Part shown: one piece after another, positions 51,673 to 61,190 of the stretch
Position numbering within the stretch: position 1 is the stretch's first letter
Layout: each line of letters starts with the position of its first letter
Assembly (NCBI GenBank): GCA_017883135.1
Contig: JADGOE010000004.1
Span: 1-64,000, forward strand
Direction: 5' to 3'
Source: Acidimicrobiales bacterium
GTDB taxonomy: Bacteria; Actinomycetota; Acidimicrobiia; Acidimicrobiales; RAAP-2
Length of the DNA stretch: 64,000 nt
Program-made: the position numbers and the translations under genes
Notes under the pieces: generated by a model
The model's database searches: none
Seen by the model: only the letters and a program-made list of their open reading frames with translations
What the model was told of the DNA's origin: nothing

Positions 51673-53631
51673 TCAGTCTCCGTCGTGGGCAGGGGCGTGC
51701 TCGGCCAGATCGGAGTGGCGCACCCAGGTGGCGTACATCTCGGCGTACCGACCCCCAGACGCCACCAACGCCGCGTGGGATCCGACCTCGATGATGCGGC
51801 CGTGGTCGACCACGGCGATGTGGTCTGCCCGCATGGCGGTGGACAGGCGGTGGGCGATCAGGATGGCGGTGCGGTTCTCGAGGAGGGCATCGAGGGCGGC
51901 CTCGATCTTCGTCTCGGACTGGAGGTCGAGGTTGGAGGTGGCCTCGTCCAGCACCAGCACCCGGGGCTGGGCGAGGAAGGCCCGGGCCAGGGCGATCAGC
52001 TGGCGTTCGCCCGAAGACAGCGTCTGGCCCCGCTCGTGGACCACGGTGTCCAGCCCGGCGGGCATGCGGTCCACGACGTCGCCGAGACCGACCTTCTTGA
52101 CCGCTTCGTAGATCTCATCGTCACTTGCGTCAGGCTTGGCGAACGCGAGGTTGTCCCCGATGGTCCCCGCGAACAGGAACGGCTCCTGGGGCACCACGCC
52201 GAGTTGGCTGCGCAGTGACCGCATGGTGACGCCGCGCAGGTCGTGGCCGTCGATGAGCACCCGACCGGCGGTCGGGTCGTAGAAGCGGGTGACCAGTTTG
52301 GCCAAGGTCGACTTGCCGGCACCGGTCGGCCCGACGAAGGCCACCGTCTCCCCGGGGGCGACCCGCAGCTCGACGTCCTCGATGACCAGGCGTCCGGGGT
52401 CGTAGCCGAACGAGAGGTGGTCGAACACGATCTCTCCCTCGATGGGGGGCAGTTCGATGGCGTCGAGCGCCTCGGTCACCTCGGGCTCGGTATCGATCAG
52501 GTTGCGGAGCTTGTTCACCGAGGCCTGGCCCTGTTGGTAGGTGTTGTACTGCTGCACCAGCAACTGGATGGGCTGGAAGAACCGGTTGAGGTACAAGAAG
52601 AAGGCGACCAGGGCACCGATCGACAGGGTGTGGTGGAGCACCATCTCCCCACCGATCGCCAGCAGGACGGCCTGGCCGAGCACGCCGAGCAACTGGGTGC
52701 CGGGCCCGTAGACGGCGTTCACATGTGCCGTGTAGTTGTTGGCGTCGCGGTAGTCGCCCACGACGTTGCGGTGGTGGATCACATTGTGGCGCTGGCGGTT
52801 GTGCGCGGTCACGATGCGCACGCCGTGGAGGCTCTCGGACAGGTCAGCCAGCACGTTGGCGATGCCGTCGCGCACCTGGTCGTAGCCGCGTTCGGAGGCC
52901 CGCTTGAACCACAGGGAGGCCACCACCAGGGCGGGGACGATCAACACCACGGTGATGGCAGCCAGGCGCACGTCGGTGGTGAAGAGGATGACGGTGATCA
53001 CCACCATGGTCAGTGCCTGGATGGCCAGCTGGGAGAGCCCGTCCTGCAGCAGCTGCTGGAGGTTCTCGATGTCGCTGGTCATGCGGCTCATGACCACCCC
53101 GGCCTTCTCCTCGGTGAAGAACCCGAGGGAGAGGCGCTGGAGGTGGGCGAAGGCCTTCACCCGCAGGTCGTTCATCACCCAGGCGGCCAACCGGCCGGTC
53201 ACCTGGACCTGATACCGCTGGGCCAGCGCGGTGATCACGATGAAGACCAGGTAGGCGGCGGCCATCACGACCACGACGGCGAAGTGCTCGTGCCCCGGCG
53301 ACATCCCGTCGTTGATGGCGATCTCGGTGAGCTTCGGCCCGGTTTGGGCGGCGACGGAGATGACCACCACCAAGGCGCCGGCCAGCGCGAGCATCCACGG
53401 GTACTTGGTCAGCAGTCGCCACAGGGTCAGCCGCTTGAGGTCGGCCTCGGAGCCGTTCTGGTTGAAGACGACATCCGGTGCGGCATGCTCTGGCTCGGAG
53501 GCCAGCAGCCTGTCCACCCCGCTCTGGAGCTCCGAGGGGATGCCGGCAAAAGGGAGCCCGGGCGCGGCAGGGCGGCCGAACCCGCCCGGGGCCCCGCCGA
53601 ATCCGCCTCCCATCCCTCCGCCCCAGGTCAT
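51673..53631 (-). CDS. ABC exporter half-transporter, second subunit (canonical ATPase site)
   Basis: The 652-residue protein has a Gly-rich head (MTWGGGMGGGFGGAPGGFGR), six membrane segments, and an ATPase domain with Walker A GPTGAGKSTLAKLVTRFYDP, Q-loop VVPQEPFLFAGT, signature LSSGERQLIALARAFL, Walker B VLVLDEATSNLD with the catalytic Glu, and AHRLST. It is the partner of the next gene (ATGA overlap), as a heterodimeric type IV exporter for drugs or lipids. A MarR gene precedes both. Confidence 0.92.
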   Translation of the reverse strand: MTWGGGMGGGFGGAPGGFGRPAAPGLPFAGIPSELQSGVDRLLASEPEHAAPDVVFNQNGSEADLKRLTLWRLLTKYPWMLALAGALVVVISVAAQTGPKLTEIAINDGMSPGHEHFAVVVVMAAAYLVFIVITALAQRYQVQVTGRLAAWVMNDLRVKAFAHLQRLSLGFFTEEKAGVVMSRMTSDIENLQQLLQDGLSQLAIQALTMVVITVILFTTDVRLAAITVVLIVPALVVASLWFKRASERGYDQVRDGIANVLADLSESLHGVRIVTAHNRQRHNVIHHRNVVGDYRDANNYTAHVNAVYGPGTQLLGVLGQAVLLAIGGEMVLHHTLSIGALVAFFLYLNRFFQPIQLLVQQYNTYQQGQASVNKLRNLIDTEPEVTEALDAIELPPIEGEIVFDHLSFGYDPGRLVIEDVELRVAPGETVAFVGPTGAGKSTLAKLVTRFYDPTAGRVLIDGHDLRGVTMRSLRSQLGVVPQEPFLFAGTIGDNLAFAKPDASDDEIYEAVKKVGLGDVVDRMPAGLDTVVHERGQTLSSGERQLIALARAFLAQPRVLVLDEATSNLDLQSETKIEAALDALLENRTAILIAHRLSTAMRADHIAVVDHGRIIEVGSHAALVASGGRYAEMYATWVRHSDLAEHAPAHDGD

Positions 53632-55559
53632 TGCGGGCTCCGGCCGTTGCGGCCGGGGTCGTGGTCGTCGGTGTCGAGCCCGGGGGCCGGGCCCTCCTCC
53701 CGTTCGGCGTCTGCTTCGAACTCCGCCGCCTGGGCCAGCACCTCGGCGTACAGGGGGGTGGACTCGAGCAGCTGGGCGTGGGTTCCGTCGGCCACGACCC
53801 TCTGCTGGTCGAGCAGCACCACCCGGTCGGCCAACGAGATCGTCGAGAGGCGGTGGGCGACGATCAGCGTGGTCCGCCCCTGCATCTGGACCCGCAGGCT
53901 TGCGTGGATCATCTGCTCGACCTGCACGTCGATGGCGCTGGTGGCATCGTCGAGGACCAAGATGGGCGGGTTGACCAGCAGGGTCCGGGCGATCGCGATG
54001 CGTTGCCGTTGGCCACCCGACAAGGTGTAGCCGCGCTCGCCGACCACGGTGTCGTACCCGTCGCCCAGACGGCTGATGAACTCGTGGGCACCCGCTGCCC
54101 TGGCAGCGGCCTCGACCTCCTCGAGGGAGGCCGATGGTTTGCCATAGGCGATGTTGTCGCGCACGGACACCGAGAACAGGAACGGCTCGTCCAGTACCAC
54201 CCCGACGTTGGCCCGCAGGCTGGCAAGGGTCAGGTCGCGCACGTCGTGGCCGTCGATCTCGATCGAGCCGTGGCGAACGTCGTAGAAGCGGTTGAGCAGG
54301 CGCGCCACCGTCGACTTGCCGGCTCCGGTCCGTCCCACCAGCGCCACCGTCTCCCCCGGGGCGATGTGCAGGTCGAAGTCGGCCAGTACCAGGCGCTCGG
54401 CATCGGCGGTGTAGGCGAAATCGACGTGGCTGAAGCGGATGTCCCCGCTGCAGTCGACCAGATCGGCGGCATCGGGCTTGTCGGTGACGGTCGGCTGCTC
54501 GTCGATGATCTCGTAGATACGGTCGGCCGAGGCCGCGGCGCGCTGGCCCATCATGATCAGCATCCCCAGCATCATGAACGGTGCCTGCAGCATCAGCAGG
54601 TAGGCGTTGAAGGCCAGGATCGCGCCGATGCCCAGGGTGCCGTGGATCACCATGTAGCCGCCGAACAGCAGCACCAGGACCAGGCCCAGCTGCGGAAGGT
54701 TCTGCACCAGGGGAGTGAATCGGGCGCGCAGGTCGGCGTCTTTGATGTAGCCCCACTGGACCCTTTCGGCCGCGCCCTGGAGCGCGCGGAGCTGCTGCTG
54801 CTCGGCGGCGAACGACTTGACCACCCGTACCCCGTTGACGTTCTCGTCGACGATGGTGGCTACGTCGGCCAGGCGCGACTGGATGATCCACGACACCGGA
54901 AACATCGAGTTCCGCATCTTCACACCGGTGAAGTAGACGAAGGGCATGGTGGCCATGGCGATGAAGGCAAGGGGGACGCTGATGGACAGCATGAAGACGA
55001 ACGCGACCACCGCGATGGAACACTGGACGAGGATCATCGGGGCGAAGGTCATGTACATCTGCACCGACCGGATGTCCGAGTTGGCCCGTGAGATCAGCTG
55101 CCCCGACTGCACCCGGTCGTAGAACGAAAACGACATCTTGGTGAGATGTTCGTAGATGATGTTCCGGAGGTCGTACTCGATGTCGTAGGCGGTCTCGAAC
55201 AGAAAGAGGCGCGAGATGTACCCGGCGACGCCGCCGGCCACACCGAGGCCCACGATCCACCACACGTAGTGGCTGAGGGGGACGGTGTGCTTCTCGATGG
55301 AGTTGTCGATGGCATGGTTCAACAGGTTGGGGATCTGTACCACCAGCACCAGGCCAGCGAAGGAGAGCACCAGGGCGGTGATGAAGATGCCCTTGTGGGC
55401 ACGCATCACCGGCAGGGCGCGCCGCAACCACGAGAGGGTCCGGTCCGGGTCGATGGTGGCTCGGGGCGCCTCGTTCCGAGCTGCCTCGCCGATGGGGACG
55501 AACTCGGTGCCCTCCTCAGCAGGTTCGGTGCTCCGTGGCCGAAGGGTGGGGGCCTTCAT
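53628..55559 (-). CDS. ABC exporter half-transporter, first subunit (degenerate ATPase site)
   Basis: The 643-residue protein has a disordered head, six membrane segments (TALVLSFAGLVLVVQIPNLL and others), and an ATPase domain with Walker A GRTGAGKSTVARLL, signature TLSGGQRQRIAIARTL, and H-loop AHRLST. The Q-loop reads VVLDEPFLF where PQ is usual, and the Walker B is ILVLDDATSAID with Asp in place of the catalytic Glu. This is the pattern of the non-hydrolysing site in heterodimeric exporters. GGAGGTCGCG precedes the ATG at 55559, which overlaps the MarR stop by four bases (ATGA). Confidence 0.92.
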   Translation of the reverse strand: MKAPTLRPRSTEPAEEGTEFVPIGEAARNEAPRATIDPDRTLSWLRRALPVMRAHKGIFITALVLSFAGLVLVVQIPNLLNHAIDNSIEKHTVPLSHYVWWIVGLGVAGGVAGYISRLFLFETAYDIEYDLRNIIYEHLTKMSFSFYDRVQSGQLISRANSDIRSVQMYMTFAPMILVQCSIAVVAFVFMLSISVPLAFIAMATMPFVYFTGVKMRNSMFPVSWIIQSRLADVATIVDENVNGVRVVKSFAAEQQQLRALQGAAERVQWGYIKDADLRARFTPLVQNLPQLGLVLVLLFGGYMVIHGTLGIGAILAFNAYLLMLQAPFMMLGMLIMMGQRAAASADRIYEIIDEQPTVTDKPDAADLVDCSGDIRFSHVDFAYTADAERLVLADFDLHIAPGETVALVGRTGAGKSTVARLLNRFYDVRHGSIEIDGHDVRDLTLASLRANVGVVLDEPFLFSVSVRDNIAYGKPSASLEEVEAAARAAGAHEFISRLGDGYDTVVGERGYTLSGGQRQRIAIARTLLVNPPILVLDDATSAIDVQVEQMIHASLRVQMQGRTTLIVAHRLSTISLADRVVLLDQQRVVADGTHAQLLESTPLYAEVLAQAAEFEADAEREEGPAPGLDTDDHDPGRNGRSPQ

Positions 55560-56023
55560 CGCGACCTCCGGGACTGCCGGTAGGCCCCGAAGGCCCTGCG
55601 CCAGACCATCAGCCCGTCGAAGGCTCGGTCCGCCTCCTCGGAGCTGCCCAGGCATCCGGCGATCTCGTCCAGCCGGCCGGTCACTGCGGCATCCGCTGCG
55701 CGGAGGGCACGCCGGCCGACCTCGGTGAGGACGTGGTCCACCCGCCTCCGGTCGGCCACCACGGTCCTGCGCTCCACCAGACCCCGTGCCACCAGTCCGT
55801 CGACCACCGCGGTGATGGTGGGTGGGCGTACCGCAAGCCGTTCGGCCAGGTCGGAGGAGACAGCAGAGCGCTCGTCGAGCAGGCCGAGGATCCGATACTG
55901 CGGAAGGGAGAGGTCCACCGTGCCAAGGCCGATCTCCACCTGTTTCGCCAGCCATGCTGCGGTGCGGCCCAGGGTCCGGCGGTCGCCCACGTCGATCGGA
56001 TCGGAGATCGGTTCGGAGCTCAC
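55556..56023 (-). CDS. MarR family transcriptional regulator
   Basis: The 155-residue protein has the winged helix of the family: LGTVDLSLPQYRILGLLDER, SAVSSDLAERLAVRPPTITA with VVDGLVARGLVERRTVVADR, and the beta-wing RRRVDHVLTEVGRRAL. It is the first gene of the operon with the two ABC subunits and most likely represses it until a drug-like ligand binds. The start is GTG 56023. The short A/T-richer stretch CATAGTTAGAGTATCGAAGG upstream should hold the promoter and operator, but no clear palindrome is visible. Confidence 0.9.
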   Translation of the reverse strand: MSSEPISDPIDVGDRRTLGRTAAWLAKQVEIGLGTVDLSLPQYRILGLLDERSAVSSDLAERLAVRPPTITAVVDGLVARGLVERRTVVADRRRVDHVLTEVGRRALRAADAAVTGRLDEIAGCLGSSEEADRAFDGLMVWRRAFGAYRQSRRSR

Positions 56024-56084
56024 ATAGTTAGAGTATCGAAGGAACTTGGCCGTCCGTGCAGGCCGTCACGCGGCGGCGCCGGCC

Positions 56085-57101
56085 TCACCGGGCCAGGTGG
56101 TGTCCCTCGAAGAATCGGATCATCAGGCCGGTGGCGTCGACCTGGTTGCTGGTGGCACCGAACCTGCCGGCCGGAAGCGTGACCGGGGAGCCCGGCCACG
56201 AGTGGCCACCGCCGACCAGGGTGTACAGGATGGCGGCGCTCTCCTTGCCGCAGCTGGGCCAGGCGCGCCGGATCACCTGGGAGGCCGGTCGGGTCAGCCT
56301 CGGCGTCGGGTTGCAGCGGTCGAGGGCGGCCCAGTTGGCCAGATTCTGTTCGACCCCGACGACCGGCGCGCCGGAGAGTGCCGCCCCGGTTCCGCCGGAC
56401 CGGTAGGCGACGATGGGGTCGGCGGTGCCGTGGAAGGCGATCACCGCGATCGGACCGGTGCAGGGTCGCAGGAGGAACTCGGCCGCCACCAGGCCGATGG
56501 CCGCGATCCGGTGGCCACCGGCGCAGGCGGCGATGGCGGCGAACTCCGATCCGAGCGAGATGCCTGCGGCGTAGACCCGGGCCGGGTCGACGCAGTAGCG
56601 GGACGAGAGGTCGGCGATGAGGGCGGAGACGAAGGACAAGTCGACGGTGGCGGCATCGGGAAGTGACACCTGCCACTGCTTGGACTCGGCATCGGGTGTG
56701 GCCACCAGAAAGCCGGAGCGAGACGCCCGCGCTGGCATCTGTGTGTAGACGGACGTCTCGATGGCATCCGAGCCGCTCCCGTGGAAGAGCAGGATCAAGG
56801 GAGTCGGGCTCGAGGGCCGGTACCGGGTGGGCACGGCCAGCCGGTAGGTGCGGGTGAGGCCGGCCACCTGCAGCGACTGGACCACATCACCGGTGGCGGA
56901 TGCCGTGGTATCCGGCCTGGGCACCGGGGTGCGGCCGCACCCGGTCGATGTAGGGGCCGAGCCCGCCGGAGGGACGGTCCGATCGGCGGGGCTGTGGCCG
57001 TACGATCCGGCGCCATCGGTGACGACGACGGCAGTCACCGCACCGCCCAGCGCGATCAGGCCTGCAGCGAGCACCACCCAGAGCCGCCAGCGGCTCCTCA
57101 T
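56085..57101 (-). CDS. Secreted alpha/beta-hydrolase, PHB-depolymerase/feruloyl-esterase-like
   Basis: The 338-residue protein has a signal anchor (RLWVVLAAGLIALGGAVTAV), a disordered linker, and an esterase domain with PTPLILLFHGSGSDAIETSV (oxyanion HG), RVYAAGISLGSEFAAIAACA (GxSxG nucleophile), IAVIAFHGTADPIVAYRSGG (Asp region), and VGGGHSWPGSPVT with the His. This is the poly(3-hydroxybutyrate) depolymerase / LpqC family; the true polymer or ester is unknown. It lies 61 bases from the MarR start. Confidence 0.83.
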   Translation of the reverse strand: MRSRWRLWVVLAAGLIALGGAVTAVVVTDGAGSYGHSPADRTVPPAGSAPTSTGCGRTPVPRPDTTASATGDVVQSLQVAGLTRTYRLAVPTRYRPSSPTPLILLFHGSGSDAIETSVYTQMPARASRSGFLVATPDAESKQWQVSLPDAATVDLSFVSALIADLSSRYCVDPARVYAAGISLGSEFAAIAACAGGHRIAAIGLVAAEFLLRPCTGPIAVIAFHGTADPIVAYRSGGTGAALSGAPVVGVEQNLANWAALDRCNPTPRLTRPASQVIRRAWPSCGKESAAILYTLVGGGHSWPGSPVTLPAGRFGATSNQVDATGLMIRFFEGHHLAR

Positions 57102-57152
57102 CGGTTCCGTCTCCGCCGACCCGACCGGCTCATCGTGCGACCGGTCCAGGTG

Positions 57153-58598
57153 TTACGAGACCAACCCAGCGGTGGTGATGTTGAGCCCGTCGACGCTCTT
57201 GGAGCGGTGGACGACCTGGACCTCGGTGAACTCGGCCAGGCCCCAGGGCCCGTTCTCCACCCCGATCCCGCTCCATTTGAAGCCTCCGAACGGCTGCTGG
57301 GGGGCGAGGGCGATATGGGTGTTGACCCACGCCGTGCCACACTCGAGCCGGCTGGCGACCTCGGCGGCGCGATCGCTGTCCGCGCTCCACACCGAGCCCG
57401 AGAGCCCGAAGTGGGTCGCGTTGGCCCGTTCCACTACGTCGTCGATGTCCCGGTAGGAGATCACCGGCAGGGCGGGTCCGAACTGCTCCTCGTCGACGAT
57501 GCGGGTCCCGTCAGACAGGCCGGTCAGGATGGTCGGCTCGAAGAAGTAGCCGGGCCGGTCGATGGCGCGCCCACCGGTGGTGGCGGTGGCCCCGTGGGAG
57601 AGCGCATCGGCGACCAGCTCCTTGACCCGTTCGAACTGGGGTGCGTTGTTGATCGGACCGAGCTTGGTGTCGGGTTCGGTGCCATCGCCCACTTTGATCG
57701 ACGAGGCCTGTGCGGTGAGGGCGTCGACCACGCCGTCGTAGAGGGCCTCGGGAACGTAGACCCGCTTGATGGCCGAGCACACCTGCCCGTTGTTGTTGAA
57801 GGCACCGGCGAAGATGGCCTTGCCCACGATGGCCGGGTCGGCATCGTCGAGCACGATCGCCGGGTCGTTGCCGCCGAGCTCGAGGGTGACCCGCTTGAGG
57901 TCCGGAGCGGCCGACTGCGCGACCTTCTTACCTGTTTCGATGGAGCCGGTGAAGCTGATCTTGCGGGGGACCGGGTGGGAGGTCATCCACCCGCCGAGTT
58001 CGTCACCGCCGCTGACCACGTTGAGCACGCCGGGGGGCATGACGCCACGCAGGAGCTCGGCCGTCTTCAGGGTGGTCAGGGGGGTGAAGGGCGATGGCTT
58101 GAGGACCAGGGTATTGCCGGCCAGCAGGGCCGGGGCGATCTTCCAGAAGGCCAGAGCGAGCGGGAAGTTCCATGGCGTGATGGCGGCAACCACGCCGACC
58201 GGCCGGCGCACCACTTCGACCAGGGCCTCGGCATCGTCCTGAATCACCTGTGCCGGGGTCTCCAGGTTGGCGAAGTACTGGCACCAGATAGCCGAGGCGA
58301 AGACCTCGATGTTGGCGTCGGCGAGCGGCTTGCCCTGCTCGGCGGTGAGGATCGGGGCCAGTTCCCCGGCCGATCCGAGCAGGACGTCGGCCATCTTCAA
58401 CAGGACCGCCCGTCGGGCGCCCTCGTCCGACCTCCAGTCCCGCTGGGCCTTGGAGGCGGCGTCGAATGCAGCGTCGAGCTGCTGGGAGCTGCACTCGGGG
58501 GCGTGGGCGAACACCTCGCCATTGGCCGGATTGACCACGCCGAACGATTCCGCCGCCGGTACCGAGTCGCCACCGATGGTCATCACGAAGTCGGACAT
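57153..58598 (-). CDS. Aldehyde dehydrogenase family protein
   Basis: The 481-residue NAD(P)-dependent enzyme has VAAITPWNFPLALAFWKIAP, VLKPSPFTPLTTLKTAELLR, FTGSIETGKKVAQSA, the catalytic Glu in VTLELGGNDPAIVLDDAD, the catalytic Cys in NNNGQVCSAIKRVYVPEALY, and EEQFGPALPVISYRDIDD. Start ATG 58598 is preceded by GGGGG at six bases; ATG 58604 overlaps that site and is less likely. With the GabT-like gene at the right end this could serve GABA or aminoaldehyde breakdown, but they are not adjacent. Confidence 0.93.
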   Translation of the reverse strand: MSDFVMTIGGDSVPAAESFGVVNPANGEVFAHAPECSSQQLDAAFDAASKAQRDWRSDEGARRAVLLKMADVLLGSAGELAPILTAEQGKPLADANIEVFASAIWCQYFANLETPAQVIQDDAEALVEVVRRPVGVVAAITPWNFPLALAFWKIAPALLAGNTLVLKPSPFTPLTTLKTAELLRGVMPPGVLNVVSGGDELGGWMTSHPVPRKISFTGSIETGKKVAQSAAPDLKRVTLELGGNDPAIVLDDADPAIVGKAIFAGAFNNNGQVCSAIKRVYVPEALYDGVVDALTAQASSIKVGDGTEPDTKLGPINNAPQFERVKELVADALSHGATATTGGRAIDRPGYFFEPTILTGLSDGTRIVDEEQFGPALPVISYRDIDDVVERANATHFGLSGSVWSADSDRAAEVASRLECGTAWVNTHIALAPQQPFGGFKWSGIGVENGPWGLAEFTEVQVVHRSKSVDGLNITTAGLVS

Positions 58599-58709
58599 GC
58601 GCATCCCCCAGGATCGGTCGTTAGGTTCTGGTTGAAGCTAAGACTCGGCCCACCCCCGTTGTCAAGGAGGCGGCCGGCTGCTCGCCCCCATCCCGGCCCG
58701 GCGGCGAGG

Positions 58710-60929
58710 TCAGGTAGTGACGTGGTCCGGTCCGCCTGTCGGCGCCGGCCCGTCGGGAAAGCTGCCCGGTGGCGGGAGGTCCGGGTCCACGGAGATGCGG
58801 GGGAGTATCCGGTCGAGCCAGCCGGGGAACCACCAGTTGGCCTTGCCGAACAGGAGCATCAGCGAGGGGACGATGGCCATGCGGATCACCAGTGCATCCA
58901 TGAGGATGCCGGCGGCCAGCCCGAGCCCGAACTCCTTGATCACCCGCTGACCGCCCAGGATGAAGGACCCGAACACGAGGATCATGATCAGGGCGGCAGC
59001 GGTGATCGACTTGCCGGTTGCCGCCAGACCCTTGCGGACGGCGGTGCGGTTGTCCCCGGATGTGAGCCACTCCTCTTGGATGCGGCTCACCAGAAAGACC
59101 TCATAGTCCATCGACAGCCCGAACAGGATGGCGAACATCATCACCGGTAGGAACGCCTCGATGGGCCCTGGGCCGCCGACCTGAAAGACCGATCCCAGCC
59201 AGCCCCACTGGAACACCGCCACCAGAACGCCGAACGCGGCGCCGATGGAGAGCAGGTTCATGGCGGCAGCGGTCAGCGGGATGACGATGCTGCGGAACAC
59301 CACCGCCAGCAGCAGGAAGGAGAGCGCAACCACCAGGCCGATGAACAGGGGCAGCTTGGAGGTGAGCACCCGGGCGAAGTCCGCGAAGATTGCAGTGTTT
59401 CCGCCGACATAGACGGTCACGCCCGTGCCGGCGACCGCGGAGGGGATGGTCTGCTGTCGGATGTGGTCGATCAGGTCGGTGGTGGAGGCATCCTGGGGGG
59501 CCGACGACGGGTACACGGTGATCAGCGAGACCTGCTTGCCGTCTTTGGCCGGTAGGACGACCGGCGGGTTGACACGGCTGACGTCAGGTTGCCTGCCTAC
59601 CTGGACGGCCAACCGGTCGAGGGCCTGTCGGTCGGCTTGTCCGGAGTTCACCGTCACCAGCAGCAGCGGCCCGTTGAAGCCGGCCCCGAACCCGGAGGCC
59701 AGCAGGTCGAACGCCTGTCGGGTCGTGGTGCTTGCCGGATCGTTGCCCTGGTCGGAGGAGCCCAGTCGCAGCGAGAAGAACGGGAGGGCGACCACGACGA
59801 TGATGATGAGCGCCACCAGGGCCGGCAGCACCGGGCGGTCCTGGATGAACCTGGCCCACCGGGGCCAGAAGCCCTTGGTGCCGGCACCCACCACCCGGGG
59901 GCCGTTTGCGGCGAGCTCCTTCTTCTGGCGCCTGGACAGTACCCGGGGACCGATGAACCCGAGGAAGGCAGGGAGGAGGGTCAGTGCCGCGACCATGGTG
60001 AACAACACGCCGATCGCCGCGGCGATGGCCAGCCCGTAGAGGAACGACACGCCGAGGGCGAACATGCCGAGCAGGGCGATGCACACGATGATGCCTGCGA
60101 AGAGCACGGCTCTCCCCGACGTGTTCACCGCGTTGGCGATCGAGGACTCGACGTCGTCGCCGGCGATGAGGCCCTGCCGGTGCCGTGTCACGATGAACAG
60201 CGCGTAGTCCACTCCCACGCCGAGCCCGATCAGCAGTACCAGCTGGGTGGAGAACACGGGCATCTTCAACAGGTGGCTGAGGAGCCCGATGAGACCGATT
60301 GCCGTCCCCAGCGAAGCCAGGGCCGACAGCAGGGGCAGGGCCATGGCGAACACCGAACCGAAGACCAGCAACAAGACGACGCCGGCCAGAATGATCCCGA
60401 GCAGCGAGCCGCCGAAGGACTGGCGATCGGCCGACTCGGCCACCGGGCCTGCCACCGCCACTTGCAGGTCGGGCCCTTGTGCCGTCTGGGCGGTGGCCAC
60501 GAACTGCTTTGCCAGTGCGGTGGAGATGTTCTGCGACTGGGTGTCGAAGGTGACCGTGGCGAATGCGGTGGTCCCGTCGGAGCTGATCTGGGTGGAGGGG
60601 GGAGGGTAGGGCCTGGCGATGGTGGAGACATGGGGTACGGCGGCCACCTTGGCCAGCATCGCGTCGACCGAGGCCTGCACCGCCGGATCGGTCACCTTGG
60701 TGCCATTGGTGGTGTGGAGCACGATCTGCTCGCGGTCGCCGGCCACGTTCGGGGCTGCCGACTCCAGTAGGGAAAGTGCCTGTGTCGACTCCGTATTGGG
60801 AAGCGAGAAGGTGTTCGAGTACGCGGTGCCCACCAGCTGGGAGAGCGCGCTGGTCGCGATCAGTGCCCCCAGCCACACCAGCACCACGATCAACCGATGG
60901 CGCACGCACCACCTGGCAATTGCCTTCAT
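58710..60929 (-). CDS. MMPL family RND transporter
   Basis: The 739-residue protein has the two-fold MMPL/RND layout: a first membrane helix (RLIVVLVWLGALIATSALSQ), a large outside loop (to about residue 170), a helix bundle (IILAGVVLLLVFGSVFAMAL; LVLLIGLGVGVDYALFIVTR), and a second copy after about residue 370 (PALVALIIIVVVALPFFSLR; FAILFGLSMDYEVFLVSRIQ). GVDYALF and SMDYEVF hold the membrane Asp/Tyr pairs that carry protons. It exports lipids or drugs. The 5' side faces the phosphatase gene across 261 bases. Confidence 0.93.
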   Translation of the reverse strand: MKAIARWCVRHRLIVVLVWLGALIATSALSQLVGTAYSNTFSLPNTESTQALSLLESAAPNVAGDREQIVLHTTNGTKVTDPAVQASVDAMLAKVAAVPHVSTIARPYPPPSTQISSDGTTAFATVTFDTQSQNISTALAKQFVATAQTAQGPDLQVAVAGPVAESADRQSFGGSLLGIILAGVVLLLVFGSVFAMALPLLSALASLGTAIGLIGLLSHLLKMPVFSTQLVLLIGLGVGVDYALFIVTRHRQGLIAGDDVESSIANAVNTSGRAVLFAGIIVCIALLGMFALGVSFLYGLAIAAAIGVLFTMVAALTLLPAFLGFIGPRVLSRRQKKELAANGPRVVGAGTKGFWPRWARFIQDRPVLPALVALIIIVVVALPFFSLRLGSSDQGNDPASTTTRQAFDLLASGFGAGFNGPLLLVTVNSGQADRQALDRLAVQVGRQPDVSRVNPPVVLPAKDGKQVSLITVYPSSAPQDASTTDLIDHIRQQTIPSAVAGTGVTVYVGGNTAIFADFARVLTSKLPLFIGLVVALSFLLLAVVFRSIVIPLTAAAMNLLSIGAAFGVLVAVFQWGWLGSVFQVGGPGPIEAFLPVMMFAILFGLSMDYEVFLVSRIQEEWLTSGDNRTAVRKGLAATGKSITAAALIMILVFGSFILGGQRVIKEFGLGLAAGILMDALVIRMAIVPSLMLLFGKANWWFPGWLDRILPRISVDPDLPPPGSFPDGPAPTGGPDHVTT

Positions 60930-61002
60930 TCTGGCGCACTCCTCATGATCGGATCTCTGGCGGCCCGGTATGGGACCTTATTGGTGGCCACCGCCCGAGC
61001 CG

Positions 61003-61014
61003 GTCACCGGTGAC
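61003..61014. promoter_or_regulatory. 12-bp palindrome GTCACCGGTGAC in the divergent MMPL/phosphatase region
   Basis: A perfect inverted repeat lies 74 bases upstream of the MMPL ATG and 176 bases before the phosphatase ATG. The region 60930-61190 otherwise holds no gene. It is a candidate operator, without a known binder. Confidence 0.3.
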
Positions 61015-61190
61015 ATTGTGGTCGATGGACCGGCCGCACCGGTGGTTCATCGGCGTTTCAGGTGTCCCACCTTGAGGTATCCGGCGTTTCCGGCCCGGGG
61101 GCACCCCGGATCGGGGAGGCTGGCTGCGCGAGGCCCAGGTCCGCCGGCGCTGCGCACGGAGCGGCCTTCCTGGTGCACCATGATGAGGGC

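Noticed and set aside
52243-55091. Two long plus-strand frames opposite the ABC genes
   Set aside because: Runs of His, Gly, Gln and Asp are the complement of ABC transporter codons; no domain is seen.
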